The notes below the pieces were generated by a model. It ran no database searches, had not been told where the DNA came from, and saw nothing but the letters and a program-made list of their open reading frames with translations. Positions 17,110 through 25,547 of a stretch of 64,000 nucleotides of DNA are shown here, one piece after another (position 1 is the stretch's first letter; the number at the start of each line of letters is the position of its first letter). The stretch is from Acetobacter thailandicus (GTDB taxonomy: Bacteria > Pseudomonadota > Alphaproteobacteria > Acetobacterales > Acetobacteraceae): positions 100,481 through 164,480 of the forward strand of contig NZ_WOSV01000006.1 of the NCBI RefSeq assembly GCF_011516655.1, in the 5' to 3' direction. The translations under genes were made by a program, and so were the position numbers.

Positions 17110-18050
17110 AAAGTTTAGATGACAGGGCGCTCTTCAGTGAGCTGATTGCTGCCGGCGCGCAGGATGGTAACGTGGCTGATATTCCCGCCAGCCAGGCTGT
17201 GGCGGGGGATGGCACAGCATCAGTTGCGCTGGGGTTTCCGCCTGAAACATTTGTTGCCCGCTCTGCCGGTGGTGTGCCGCCGCGCGGGCAGGATATGAAC
17301 GGGTTTTTAAAATATATCTCTCAGGCCATACAGTTTTTACAGGCAACATCAGTCAGTGCGTTTGATAGTGGATTTGCTGCTAAAATCGGTGGTTACCCCA
17401 TGGGGGCGGTGGTGGCGGGTATTACACCAGGTGGTGTGTGGCGGTCGGTGGCAGATAATAATGTCAGCATACCAGGAACGATGGGTGCCGCCTGGGTGAA
17501 TTTCTTTGGTGACTATGTTCAGAAAGCAGGGGACACCATAAGTGGTGCGCTGACAGTTACAGGCACCCTGCGCTCGGACAGTAATGTGATCGTGGCAAAC
17601 AGCCAGAACAAAAGTGTGGTCAATATACGGGTAACCAATGAAGGCTATCTGTCTTTTGACCTGAACTCAGCTGATCAGACAAACCTTGCCTCTCTGCGGG
17701 TCTATCCCAGTGGTGAAATAACCAGCAGAAAAGGCATACTTGCCCTGACCTCACAACTGCCTGACGAGGGGTCAACCGGCTCAGGCCGGTGGTATCAGAT
17801 CGGGAATACCCTGGTGCAGAACTTCAGGGTGCCGGCTGTATATCGTGCAACGGGTGGCACGTATGTGGCCTTTCCCAAAGCGTTTTCAGACACGGATGAT
17901 ATTACTATACAGCTTACGACAGCGGCGGATAATAATATGGATGTCTGGGCGTTTAACCCCACGAGCGCAGGGTTTTATATTAACATCCCTTCTAATTCGG
18001 CTTCATCAGGGCTGCCTGTGAGTGTCACAGCAACGGGGGTAGCCCGGTGA
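17106..18050 (+). CDS. Tail fibre protein
   Basis: 314 residues. The N-terminal part has FPPETFVARSAGGVPPRGQDMNGFLKYISQAIQFLQA, a pattern common to fibres of Mu-like and related phages. The centre (YVQKAGDTISGALTVTGTLRS) is a typical trimeric fibre repeat. The C-terminal half is beta-rich (FRVPAVYRATGGTYVAFPKAFSDTDDITIQLTT) and would form the receptor-binding head. It overlaps neighbours on both sides by 4 bp. Confidence 0.8.
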   Translation: MKSLDDRALFSELIAAGAQDGNVADIPASQAVAGDGTASVALGFPPETFVARSAGGVPPRGQDMNGFLKYISQAIQFLQATSVSAFDSGFAAKIGGYPMGAVVAGITPGGVWRSVADNNVSIPGTMGAAWVNFFGDYVQKAGDTISGALTVTGTLRSDSNVIVANSQNKSVVNIRVTNEGYLSFDLNSADQTNLASLRVYPSGEITSRKGILALTSQLPDEGSTGSGRWYQIGNTLVQNFRVPAVYRATGGTYVAFPKAFSDTDDITIQLTTAADNNMDVWAFNPTSAGFYINIPSNSASSGLPVSVTATGVAR

Positions 18051-18574
18051 CAGCACCTCTTCTCTCTCCGGGCTGGCGGCCTTCGCCTGCACGTATGATC
18101 AAGCTTGCCGCTGTGCCGGATTTGCGCCTGCGCGGGCTGGTGGCCTGTCAGGCGCAGTTATCATGGGCGCCAAAATCAGGTGCTGATAACCTTGATTTCT
18201 CGCTTGATGCATCGGGCTGGCTTAAAGGCACAGAGGACTATCTGGCCTGTGTTTCAGCCTGCGTGCCCACAGCCACCGGGCTGGAAACTGACCTCAGAGT
18301 GTTATGGGCAACGGTGATGAGCGGTCTGGCCTGTTTTTTTCTGGGGGGCGGCATACCCGGAACAGTGCAGACTGTTCAGCTCACGCTGGTCACACAGCAG
18401 GGGCGCAGGCTGACGCTGCCTGTGTCTGTTGCCATACGCACTGACAGTGCGGCGGCACCGCCTGTCTGTGTGCCTCATCTTGCTGATGGCACACCACTGC
18501 CACCCAATACGCTTTCGCTTCAGAACGATGTCGCGCTGACAACCAATGATGGAAAGCCCTACCTTATAGCCTGA
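18047..18574 (+). CDS. Fibre-tail adaptor protein
   Basis: 175 residues from GTG 18047. Part SWAPKSGADNLDFSLDASGWLKGTEDYLACVSACVPTATGLETDLRVLWATVMSGLACFFLGGGIPGTVQTVQLTLVTQQGRRLTLPVSVAI matches small proteins annotated as phage fibre-tail adaptors. The 'GGIPGT--TV-L---T--GR' stretch is the most distinctive. It follows the fibre gene by overlap and precedes another tail-tip gene. Confidence 0.65.
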   Translation: MTAPLLSPGWRPSPARMIKLAAVPDLRLRGLVACQAQLSWAPKSGADNLDFSLDASGWLKGTEDYLACVSACVPTATGLETDLRVLWATVMSGLACFFLGGGIPGTVQTVQLTLVTQQGRRLTLPVSVAIRTDSAAAPPVCVPHLADGTPLPPNTLSLQNDVALTTNDGKPYLIA

Positions 18575-18584
18575 AGGACACATA

Positions 18585-19127
18585 GTGCTCATGTCCGGGT
18601 CATCCTGCACGGTCGCCATCAAAAGTGGTGTGCCGCTTTCGTCGTTATCGGTTTATCCTCAGCCTGCCCCGACCGATCTCGTTTTTGGTATTTTTAACGG
18701 GCAGGGGCAGTTTGTTCCGCAAAGTCAGATATGGTCGGGGGCTGTTGCCACAACCGGTGGCAGGTTAAGCGGGGCTCTTCTCTCTGACCTCGTGCCCGCG
18801 CAGCCTGATGAGCTGGTTAATAAAGCCTATGTTGACCGGGTTACAAAGCAGGTGAATGCTGATGTTTCAGACCTGGTGTCACAGGCACAGGCGGCGGCAG
18901 ATAAAGCAACTGAAGCCGCCGATGCTGCTGTTGAAAAACAAAAAGGCGCAGCAGGCGGGCTTGCTGCCTTATCAGGTGCGGGCAACCTGCTTTTGGGGGG
19001 TGTTGAGTGTTTTGGTGTCGCCCATGGCAACCTGCTGCTGCTGACTGACCTGCCAGGTGAAGACCCGGGAGTGCAAAATGCATTGTGGAACAATGGTGGC
19101 TATCTCTGTATTTCCCGGGGGGCATAA
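18585..19127 (+). CDS. Phage tail-tip protein of unknown family
   Basis: About 180 residues, starting at GTG 18585 (AAGGA upstream) or ATG 18591. No family recognised. N-terminal third is beta-rich with FGIFNGQGQFVPQSQIWSGAVATTGGRLSGALLSDLVPAQPDELVNKAYVD, like a fibre attachment region. The middle is a coiled coil (VNADVSDLVSQAQAAADKATEAADAAVEKQKG). The C-terminus is hydrophobic-beta. Probably a structural partner of the spike encoded next; that is inferred from place. Confidence 0.6.
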   Translation: MLMSGSSCTVAIKSGVPLSSLSVYPQPAPTDLVFGIFNGQGQFVPQSQIWSGAVATTGGRLSGALLSDLVPAQPDELVNKAYVDRVTKQVNADVSDLVSQAQAAADKATEAADAAVEKQKGAAGGLAALSGAGNLLLGGVECFGVAHGNLLLLTDLPGEDPGVQNALWNNGGYLCISRGA

Positions 19128-19132
19128 CGCAG

Positions 19133-21409
19133 ATGAGACAATTTAAATGGCCTGAAAGCCTTTATATCTGCCTGGCTGCTGCGGCTCTGGGCGGGGCAGC
19201 CAGTGCAGCACAGGCTCAGCCAGTTGCAACGGGGGCTTACACACCCACGCTGCCACCCGGAGGGCTTGACAGCCGCACCACACTGCCTGGCCTGTGGCAG
19301 AATGCGACTATTGCGCAGGTTGCGGGTATGGCAGCTGGCAGCGTGCAGAAAACTGAGAAAAACCAGGCTGATGGCGTTGCCGGGCTTGATGCCTCAGGTG
19401 CTGTCACGGTGCCTGTTACGGGCAATATTTCGCAGGCTTTTGTAAAGACAGCGCTGGAGGGTGCGTTAAGTCGTGCTTTGTCAGCTTATCTGACAGAAAA
19501 CCCGGGTGCGAAAGATTTTGGTATCGCTCTTGATGGCACAACAGATGATGTGCCTGCGCTTAAAGCCGCGGCAGCGGCTGTCTCAGCAGGGAGTATCATA
19601 CGTGTGCCGGCGGGTAAGCTGCATATGGGCCAGGCGTTCACTGACGATCATTCTGTATTATGGCAGCTGAACGGCACAATGATGGATGATGGCGCGCCGG
19701 TGACGCAGATTGGTAATGACGTGATTGAGAGCACCCTGGAAGGTGGTAAATATTTTGCCCGCGGGCAGAGCCATGCTGATATGTCGCCTGTTATTCGCAA
19801 AGATATGGATATTACGCATACAGGCGGTACCCGGGGCTTTGTTATGAGCCTTGATAAAGATAACTGCACCCTTAAAAGCACAGGTGCTGACCTTGATGAT
19901 TACATCTGGTGTCACTCTGTCGTGCTGACAAGTTCAGCCGCCGGGCTGGGGGAGCACGTGGCATCGGCTGCCTTTGCCCATCGCCCGTCAGATGCGTTGT
20001 CAGACAAGAAAGGCCGCCGTGCGCAGATATGGGCCGGATATGATGAAACCCGTGACGATACGGGTCAGTCGTCAGATGTTGCAGGCAGCCTTGTCGGCCG
20101 CGAGATAGATGTGTTTGCTAATGGTGACGATCCAAATGGCTGGCGCATTGGTTTGCAGCTTCAGGTTGCGGGGTCAGACCCCGCGGGCACACCGGGTAAA
20201 ATTGGCAAAGGTATTGCCCTGGGCAATAATGACGGCACCAGCACATATGGTATTATGTTTGATGCTGCCGGGCGCTTTGACACAGCCGGGATTGACCTTT
20301 CGGCAAGTACACCGGTTAATGATGCCCCTGTGCTCAATATCGGGGCGAACCGTAATCTGTCATTTGCGGCCGACCATAAGCCGCACCTCCGTTTTGACTC
20401 TGCTTCTTACAGTCTGCAATATTTTTATGACACCAGTCGCCTGTTATCTGTTGGTCTGAGTGGTGATATCACAACAGCCATCAGTAATGGGGCAGATGGT
20501 ATTGCATTCAGCCTTACAGGCGATGCGCTGATTGGCCTTAGTCTGGTTAATCTTAACGTGCCGGAGGCCCTGCGTTTTGGCAGTGGGCAGCAACTTTCGT
20601 GGGAGCCCACGGCAACTGTCAGCACCCGCTATCAGGATGGAAAACTGACAGATAAGATGAGTGAAACTGTCAGTCGCACACTTGATGATTCCGGTAATGA
20701 GCGCATAACCGGCAGTAACCTGAACAGTGGTATGATCACAACCCTGACAAACGCAGATGCCAGTGCTGTTACCCTTAACGGGCAGGCACTGATTGGTGTA
20801 AACCTGACAGGGCTGAACACGACAGAGGCCCTGCGTCTTGGCAGTGGGCAGCAACTCTCGTGGGAGCCCACGGCAACTGTCAGCACCCGCTATCAGGATG
20901 GAAAACTGACAGATAAGATGAGTGAAACTGTCAGTCGTACACTTGATGATTCCGGTAACGAGAGCATAACCGGCAGTAACCTGAACAGCGGTATGACCAC
21001 AACCCTGACAAACGCAGATGCCAGTGCCGTTACCCTTAACGGGCAGGCGCTGATTGGTGTAAACCTGACAGGTCTGAACACGACAGAGGCCCTGCGTCTT
21101 GGCAGTGGGCAGCAACTCTCGTGGGAGCCGACATCGGTTATTCAGACAGGGTATAACGTGTCATCAGGTCTGACAGACAGTAAAGCAGGGGCATCGCTGC
21201 GTATGCTTGACACACAGGGTAATGAAACTTTGCATGGTACTGTCACGCCTGAGGGAGGGCTGCATCTGCCTGCTCTGAGCCGCGAGCAGATCAGAAGCTG
21301 GAAAGAGCCTGCCATTGGCCTTGTTGTGCTGGATGCAGATGATGATGCCCCGGTTGTGTATACCTCAGGCGGGTGGAAACTGATGGTGCTGCAGGCTCTG
21401 CCGGAATAA
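19133..21409 (+). CDS. Large tail-spike-like protein with internal repeats and a signal-peptide-like N-terminus
   Basis: 758 residues from ATG 19133; an upstream ATG at 19085 lies inside the previous gene. The first 27 residues (MRQFKWPESLYICLAAAALGG...AAQA) look like a Sec signal peptide ending in AQA. Further on, GIALDGTTDDVPALKAAAAAVSAGSIIRVPAGK is the usual entry into a pectate-lyase-like beta-helix of tail spikes. The centre resembles sialidase/adhesin-type capsid-binding domains. Residues ~465-670 contain an 87-residue repeat present twice plus partial copies. It is the last gene of the block and is followed by a terminator. Enzyme activity is not evident. Confidence 0.7.
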   Translation: MRQFKWPESLYICLAAAALGGAASAAQAQPVATGAYTPTLPPGGLDSRTTLPGLWQNATIAQVAGMAAGSVQKTEKNQADGVAGLDASGAVTVPVTGNISQAFVKTALEGALSRALSAYLTENPGAKDFGIALDGTTDDVPALKAAAAAVSAGSIIRVPAGKLHMGQAFTDDHSVLWQLNGTMMDDGAPVTQIGNDVIESTLEGGKYFARGQSHADMSPVIRKDMDITHTGGTRGFVMSLDKDNCTLKSTGADLDDYIWCHSVVLTSSAAGLGEHVASAAFAHRPSDALSDKKGRRAQIWAGYDETRDDTGQSSDVAGSLVGREIDVFANGDDPNGWRIGLQLQVAGSDPAGTPGKIGKGIALGNNDGTSTYGIMFDAAGRFDTAGIDLSASTPVNDAPVLNIGANRNLSFAADHKPHLRFDSASYSLQYFYDTSRLLSVGLSGDITTAISNGADGIAFSLTGDALIGLSLVNLNVPEALRFGSGQQLSWEPTATVSTRYQDGKLTDKMSETVSRTLDDSGNERITGSNLNSGMITTLTNADASAVTLNGQALIGVNLTGLNTTEALRLGSGQQLSWEPTATVSTRYQDGKLTDKMSETVSRTLDDSGNESITGSNLNSGMTTTLTNADASAVTLNGQALIGVNLTGLNTTEALRLGSGQQLSWEPTSVIQTGYNVSSGLTDSKAGASLRMLDTQGNETLHGTVTPEGGLHLPALSREQIRSWKEPAIGLVVLDADDDAPVVYTSGGWKLMVLQALPE
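20581..21131 (+). repeat. 261-bp tandem direct repeat inside the tail spike gene
   Basis: The string CAGTGGGCAGCAACT recurs at 20581, 20842 and 21103, exactly 261 bases apart. Two full, nearly identical copies (20581-20841 and 20842-21102) and the start of a third are present. The reading frame is kept (87 codons per unit). A more diverged copy of the 'ALIGL..LN..EALR' part precedes the first unit near 20525. Confidence 0.9.
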
Positions 21410-21431
21410 TCAGACCGACAAAATATTTGAG

Positions 21432-21466
21432 CAGCACTCACACAGGCGGGTGCTGTTCTTTTTTTG
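21432..21466 (+). terminator. Rho-independent terminator of the phage late operon
   Basis: CAGCACTC (21432-21439) pairs with GGGTGCTG (21448-21455, one G-U pair) around an 8-base loop and is followed by a long T-run with one C. It sits 22 bp after the spike stop. Confidence 0.8.
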
Positions 21467-21922
21467 TTTTTATACGGAACAGATGAGCTGATTATTCGTA
21501 GCAGCATATACCGTTTTTTTAAGCGGTGTTTTTTGCTGTCGTTTTACTTGTATCTCATTACGTCCCGATAGCGCTGAGATGATTAATCAGAGTAAAATAT
21601 AATTTTCATGAATATTTTGAATTATAAAAAATATAAACAACTATATTTACTGTATAAAGTTCATTTGTTATGCATAAAAAGTATTTTATATATTTATATA
21701 AGACAATGATAAAATGCATGTCATTTCTTTGAAAAAACAAAGCGCGACATGAAAGAGACAGTATTATATTCTTTTTTCTCTGAAGGCAGGGTTCTTCTTG
21801 CTCCCCTTGTATTAACCGGGGCATGCTCTCAAAAAAACAATTTCAATCCAGCTGGTTGTGTCGTGCCTGATCTGTGTCGGGTTTTTTATGTCACACCCTC
21901 TGGACCATCAGAGAGGCACAGC
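21467..21922. other. AT-rich spacer between prophage late genes and nhaP
   Basis: No gene is supported here. Bases ~21,540-21,740 are strikingly AT-rich compared with both sides. A GACAATGAT at 21702-21710 resembles a Fur half-site, and AAATG-CATGT-CATTT follows at 21712-21726. It probably holds the promoter of the nhaP-pnuC operon and may include the right prophage junction, but no attachment repeat can be shown because the left end is outside the window. Confidence 0.5.
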
Positions 21923-23161
21923 ATGACATCCCTCGGCCTGTTTGCGCTGGTTATTACCATTTCTGCCATTTTTGGCATTGTTAATTCCAAAACATTACGC
22001 CTGCCTTTTACTATTGGCATACTTTCTATTTCCATAATTTTTTCTGCTGCTCTCGTCCTGGCAGATAAGTTCGTGCCCTGGCCGGTGCTGCAATGGGTGA
22101 AAGAAACTCTTGAACGTATTGATATGGGGCGTGTGCTGCTTGACGGCGCCCTGTCGTTCCTGCTTTTTGCCGGTGCGCAGTCCGTTGACCTGCGGGCAAT
22201 GTCTGAGCGTAAATTTTCGGTGCTGGCGCTTGCTCTGTTTGGCACAGTGTTTGCAGTTATACTGTTCGCCCTGGGTATTGGCATTGCGTTTGCTCTGGCC
22301 GGTCTGGTCGTTGCGCCTGTCTGGTGTGTGGTGCTGGGGGCTATTCTTGCACCGACTGACCCGGTCTCTGTTGTGGGTATGCTGCGCAGGCTCGGACTAC
22401 CCCCGCAGCTTCAGGCTCTGTTTGCCGGTGAAAGCCTCTTTAATGACGGTGTTGCTGTTGCTGTTTTTACCGTCGCTCTCGACATGGCAGTGCAGTCACA
22501 CATGCCTACAATGTTTGACCTTGGACATATTTTTCTGCTCGAGGTCGGCGGCGGTATTCTGACAGGTCTGGCCGGTGGCTGGGTTGCCCAGAAAGCGATT
22601 GGTATCGTTGATGACGCCCACCTCGAACTGCTCATTACGCTGGCGCTGTGCACCGGGGTTTACAGCCTGTGTGGTGCATGGGGTATGTCAGGCCCGATTG
22701 CTGCCGTAACAGCCGGACTGTTCATTGCCGCCCCGCGCACGCAGAGTAAGATTACAGAAACCGGGCGTAAAACGCTGCACATCTTCTGGGAGCTGGCAGA
22801 CGAAATCCTTAATGCTCTGCTGTTTGTGCTGATGGGTTTTGCCATTCTTGAGGTCACATTTTCGACATCGCTGCTTGTGGCGTCTCTTATTGCACTGCCG
22901 CTTTCGCTGCTGGTTCGTGCAGCCAGTGTGTTTCTCGCCACCCTGCCGGTTTACCTGCGCGGGCAGGGGCGGGCGAGTGTGCTCACTGTGCTGACATGGG
23001 GCGGTTTGCGTGGTGGTATTTCGGTGTCTCTGGCCCTTGGTCTGCCCCCCGGGCCAGAGCATGATATTCTTCTCGGAGTCTGCTATAGTGTGGTTGTGTT
23101 TACCATTCTTGTGCAGGGGCTTACGATGGAAGCAGTGGTTAAAAGATTTTCGTTTTCATGA
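21923..23161 (+). CDS. NhaP-type Na+(K+)/H+ antiporter (CPA1 family)
   Basis: 412 residues from ATG 21923, preceded by GAGAGG at 7 bases. The open frame extends upstream to 21749, but that part has no transporter character. About 12 membrane helices are visible. The signature GAILAPTDPVSVVGMLRRLGLPPQLQALFAGESLFNDGVAVAVF (about 145-190) is the NhaP ion-binding region. TWGGLRGGISVSLAL near the C-terminus is the conserved Arg helix. It exchanges monovalent cations for protons at the inner membrane. ATGA overlap couples it to the TonB receptor gene, an unusual partner. Confidence 0.85.
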   Translation: MTSLGLFALVITISAIFGIVNSKTLRLPFTIGILSISIIFSAALVLADKFVPWPVLQWVKETLERIDMGRVLLDGALSFLLFAGAQSVDLRAMSERKFSVLALALFGTVFAVILFALGIGIAFALAGLVVAPVWCVVLGAILAPTDPVSVVGMLRRLGLPPQLQALFAGESLFNDGVAVAVFTVALDMAVQSHMPTMFDLGHIFLLEVGGGILTGLAGGWVAQKAIGIVDDAHLELLITLALCTGVYSLCGAWGMSGPIAAVTAGLFIAAPRTQSKITETGRKTLHIFWELADEILNALLFVLMGFAILEVTFSTSLLVASLIALPLSLLVRAASVFLATLPVYLRGQGRASVLTVLTWGGLRGGISVSLALGLPPGPEHDILLGVCYSVVVFTILVQGLTMEAVVKRFSFS

Positions 23162-25545
23162 AGCAGGGCCGGTATTCCTGGCCTGTTATGGGGGTACTGA
23201 CGGCGTCAGTGCTGGTGCCTGTGTTTTCTGCCCTGGCTGGTGAGGCCCGGGCGGAGAATAATCTGCCCGCACGTAAAACAGCCCCGTCTGCGGTCAGGGC
23301 GGCAGCGGGGGCTGAGGTTGTCGAGGTCCTTTCCTCTGACGCGGGAGAAGGCGGTGGAGGCCTCATCTGCCCGCAAAGTGCGCCACAGGCTGCCAGTGTT
23401 GTCAGTCAGAGTTATATTGCGCATCAGGCACCTTCGGCCTCAGCTTTTGACCTGGTGGCTCTGCTGCCGGGGGCTAATGTGGCCTCCTCTGACCCGCTGG
23501 GCTTTTCCCCTCAGACGAATATTTCCGTGCGCGGCCTGAACGGAGATGCCATCGGCTATGTGCTTGAGGGCATGCCGCTTAACGATATTGCCTATTACAC
23601 CGGCTACCCCAGTCAGTTTGCTGACAGCGAGAATTATAAAACCATTACTCTGGCGCAGGGGGCAGCCGGGCTTGAAAGCCCTGTGCTTAACGCGGCAGGC
23701 GGGCTTATGACGCTGCGCTTTCGCGACCCGGCACAGAAGGCGGGTGGCCAGGCTGACTTTTCATATGGCTCCTATAATACCAGCCGCGAATTTATTCGTG
23801 CCGATACGGGTGAGATCGGAAAAAGCGGGGTGAGAGGCTTTGTCTCTTACTCGCATGGGGAGACAGATAACTGGCGTGGCCCCGGGCGTGATGAGCGCCA
23901 GCATGTTGACTTTAAACTGCTTAAAACCTGGGGGGCTGCTAACCGTGCTGCACTGCTTGGCTCATGGAACCAGGCGACAGACAGTTACTACCCTCAGCCC
24001 ACACTGTCACAATGGCACCAGGATGGCATTCATGGTGGCAATAATCTGGCCCGGCATTATGACGCCTCGAACGAGGCCGCAGGCACAGATTACTGGCGTT
24101 TATACCGTCAGCCCGAGCGCACGCTTTACCTGGGGGCACCAGTCAGTGTGCAGCTTGCACAGGGGCTGACATTACACACCACACCCTATGCACAGGGGGC
24201 TTATGGCAATGCTCCGGGTGGCTCGACCCTGCCTGTTACGGGCGCATGGCAGGGCAACCAGCAGGTGCCCGGCAGCCTGAACCTGCCTGATGCAACGGAT
24301 GGGGTCGCGACTGTGCGTGGTGACTACACACAGCGCAGCTATCGTTCTGGTTTTACGGCCTCTCTTGAGTGGCATACCCGCCATAATACGCTGGTCGCCG
24401 GTTACTGGTATGACTATTCTGACGATGCACAGAGCCAGACCTACGTGCCTGTTGCGGCTGATGGCTCAGCCCCTGATATATGGGGCGGCAGCCGGCGTGC
24501 CTCTGTTAAACTGGCTGATGGCAGCCTGCTTTATGGTGCGCATAACCATACCATCACACAGGTCAATGCCCTGTTTGTGGGTGATACGCTTTCTTTCCTG
24601 CATGACCGGCTGCAGTTCTCTGCCGGTTTTAAAGAGGTGATGTTTGCCCGCACCGGCACGAACAGCCTGCCCGGCGGGCCTTATCGCGTGGGTATGAACA
24701 CCGCCGTGCCCTTGCCCCGGCTGGCAATAAAATATCAGATCACCCCGCAGCATCAGGTATTTTTCAACACCACGACTAATTTTCGCACCCCGGCTGAAAG
24801 TGCCCTTTACACGGCTTATGACCCCGGCTCGGGCGATGTGCTGACCCGTGGCACAAACAACGTGAAGAATGAGTATTCTATCGCTGAGGAGCTGGGTTAC
24901 CGATATACCGGCACCTGGGTGACAGGCAGCATGACTTTGTTCAATTACAATTTTACCAACCGGCAGGTTGAAACTGTTGTGCCGGTTAATGGGTCTTTTA
25001 TTTCCTCAACCATCAATGCCGGCGGGCAGACCTCGCGCGGGGTTGATATCGAGGCAGGGCTGCGCCCCTGGCATCATTTCAGCCCTTATGTCTCGGCTGA
25101 ATATCTGCACGCCACTATTGATAACGACATCGCCTCAAACGGAGATCTGCTCCCCACACGTGGCAAAACAGCGGTGCGCAGCCCAAAAGTGCAGGCTGCT
25201 GTGGGCCTGACATATGATGACGGGCATGTGTTTGGTGTGTTCAGTGCAAAATATATGGGGCGGCAATACGCAACTTTTATGAATGATGAGCGTATGCCCT
25301 CTTATGTCACGGCCAGTATGGCGCTGGGGTATCGTTTTTCTAAGATCTTTTTTCTTAATGCCCCTGAACTGCGCATGAATTTTATAAATATCACTAATCA
25401 GCATTATCTCTCAGGCCTTGCCAGCCCCACCCTTAACGCCCGCACGACAACAGGCCGGCGGGGCAGCAGCATTGCGGGCGAGGACCCCACTTATTACATC
25501 GGTGGCGGGTTTGCGGCCCTGTTTACCGCTTCAGGCCGGTTCTGA
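23158..25545 (+). CDS. TonB-dependent outer-membrane receptor
   Basis: 795 residues. A signal peptide (about 1-32, ending ARA) precedes a plug domain: SAFDLVALLPGANVASSDPLGFSPQTNISVRGLNGDAIGYVLEGMPLNDIAYY, with the SVRG and 'AQGAAGLESPVLNAAGG' elements of receptor plugs. The rest is a 22-strand barrel ending in aromatic F (FTASGRF). The ligand cannot be read from sequence. It is locked between nhaP (4-bp overlap) and a kinase plus PnuC (2-bp gap), which suggests a vitamin or nucleoside rather than a ferric siderophore. No canonical TonB box stands out. Confidence 0.85.
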   Translation: MKQGRYSWPVMGVLTASVLVPVFSALAGEARAENNLPARKTAPSAVRAAAGAEVVEVLSSDAGEGGGGLICPQSAPQAASVVSQSYIAHQAPSASAFDLVALLPGANVASSDPLGFSPQTNISVRGLNGDAIGYVLEGMPLNDIAYYTGYPSQFADSENYKTITLAQGAAGLESPVLNAAGGLMTLRFRDPAQKAGGQADFSYGSYNTSREFIRADTGEIGKSGVRGFVSYSHGETDNWRGPGRDERQHVDFKLLKTWGAANRAALLGSWNQATDSYYPQPTLSQWHQDGIHGGNNLARHYDASNEAAGTDYWRLYRQPERTLYLGAPVSVQLAQGLTLHTTPYAQGAYGNAPGGSTLPVTGAWQGNQQVPGSLNLPDATDGVATVRGDYTQRSYRSGFTASLEWHTRHNTLVAGYWYDYSDDAQSQTYVPVAADGSAPDIWGGSRRASVKLADGSLLYGAHNHTITQVNALFVGDTLSFLHDRLQFSAGFKEVMFARTGTNSLPGGPYRVGMNTAVPLPRLAIKYQITPQHQVFFNTTTNFRTPAESALYTAYDPGSGDVLTRGTNNVKNEYSIAEELGYRYTGTWVTGSMTLFNYNFTNRQVETVVPVNGSFISSTINAGGQTSRGVDIEAGLRPWHHFSPYVSAEYLHATIDNDIASNGDLLPTRGKTAVRSPKVQAAVGLTYDDGHVFGVFSAKYMGRQYATFMNDERMPSYVTASMALGYRFSKIFFLNAPELRMNFINITNQHYLSGLASPTLNARTTTGRRGSSIAGEDPTYYIGGGFAALFTASGRF

Positions 25546-25547
25546 AC

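Noticed and set aside
20444..21115. Minus-strand repetitive open frame within the tail spike
   Set aside because: It is the shadow of the 261-bp repeats; the repeat length, a multiple of three, keeps the antisense frame open.
21748..21922. TPP riboswitch before the nhaP-pnuC operon
   Set aside because: A CCTGATCTG string is present at about 21866, but the CTGAGA element and the rest of the core are missing.
21749..21922. N-terminal 58-residue extension of the antiporter
   Set aside because: The residues are not membrane-like or conserved in type, and ATG 21923 has a good ribosome site.
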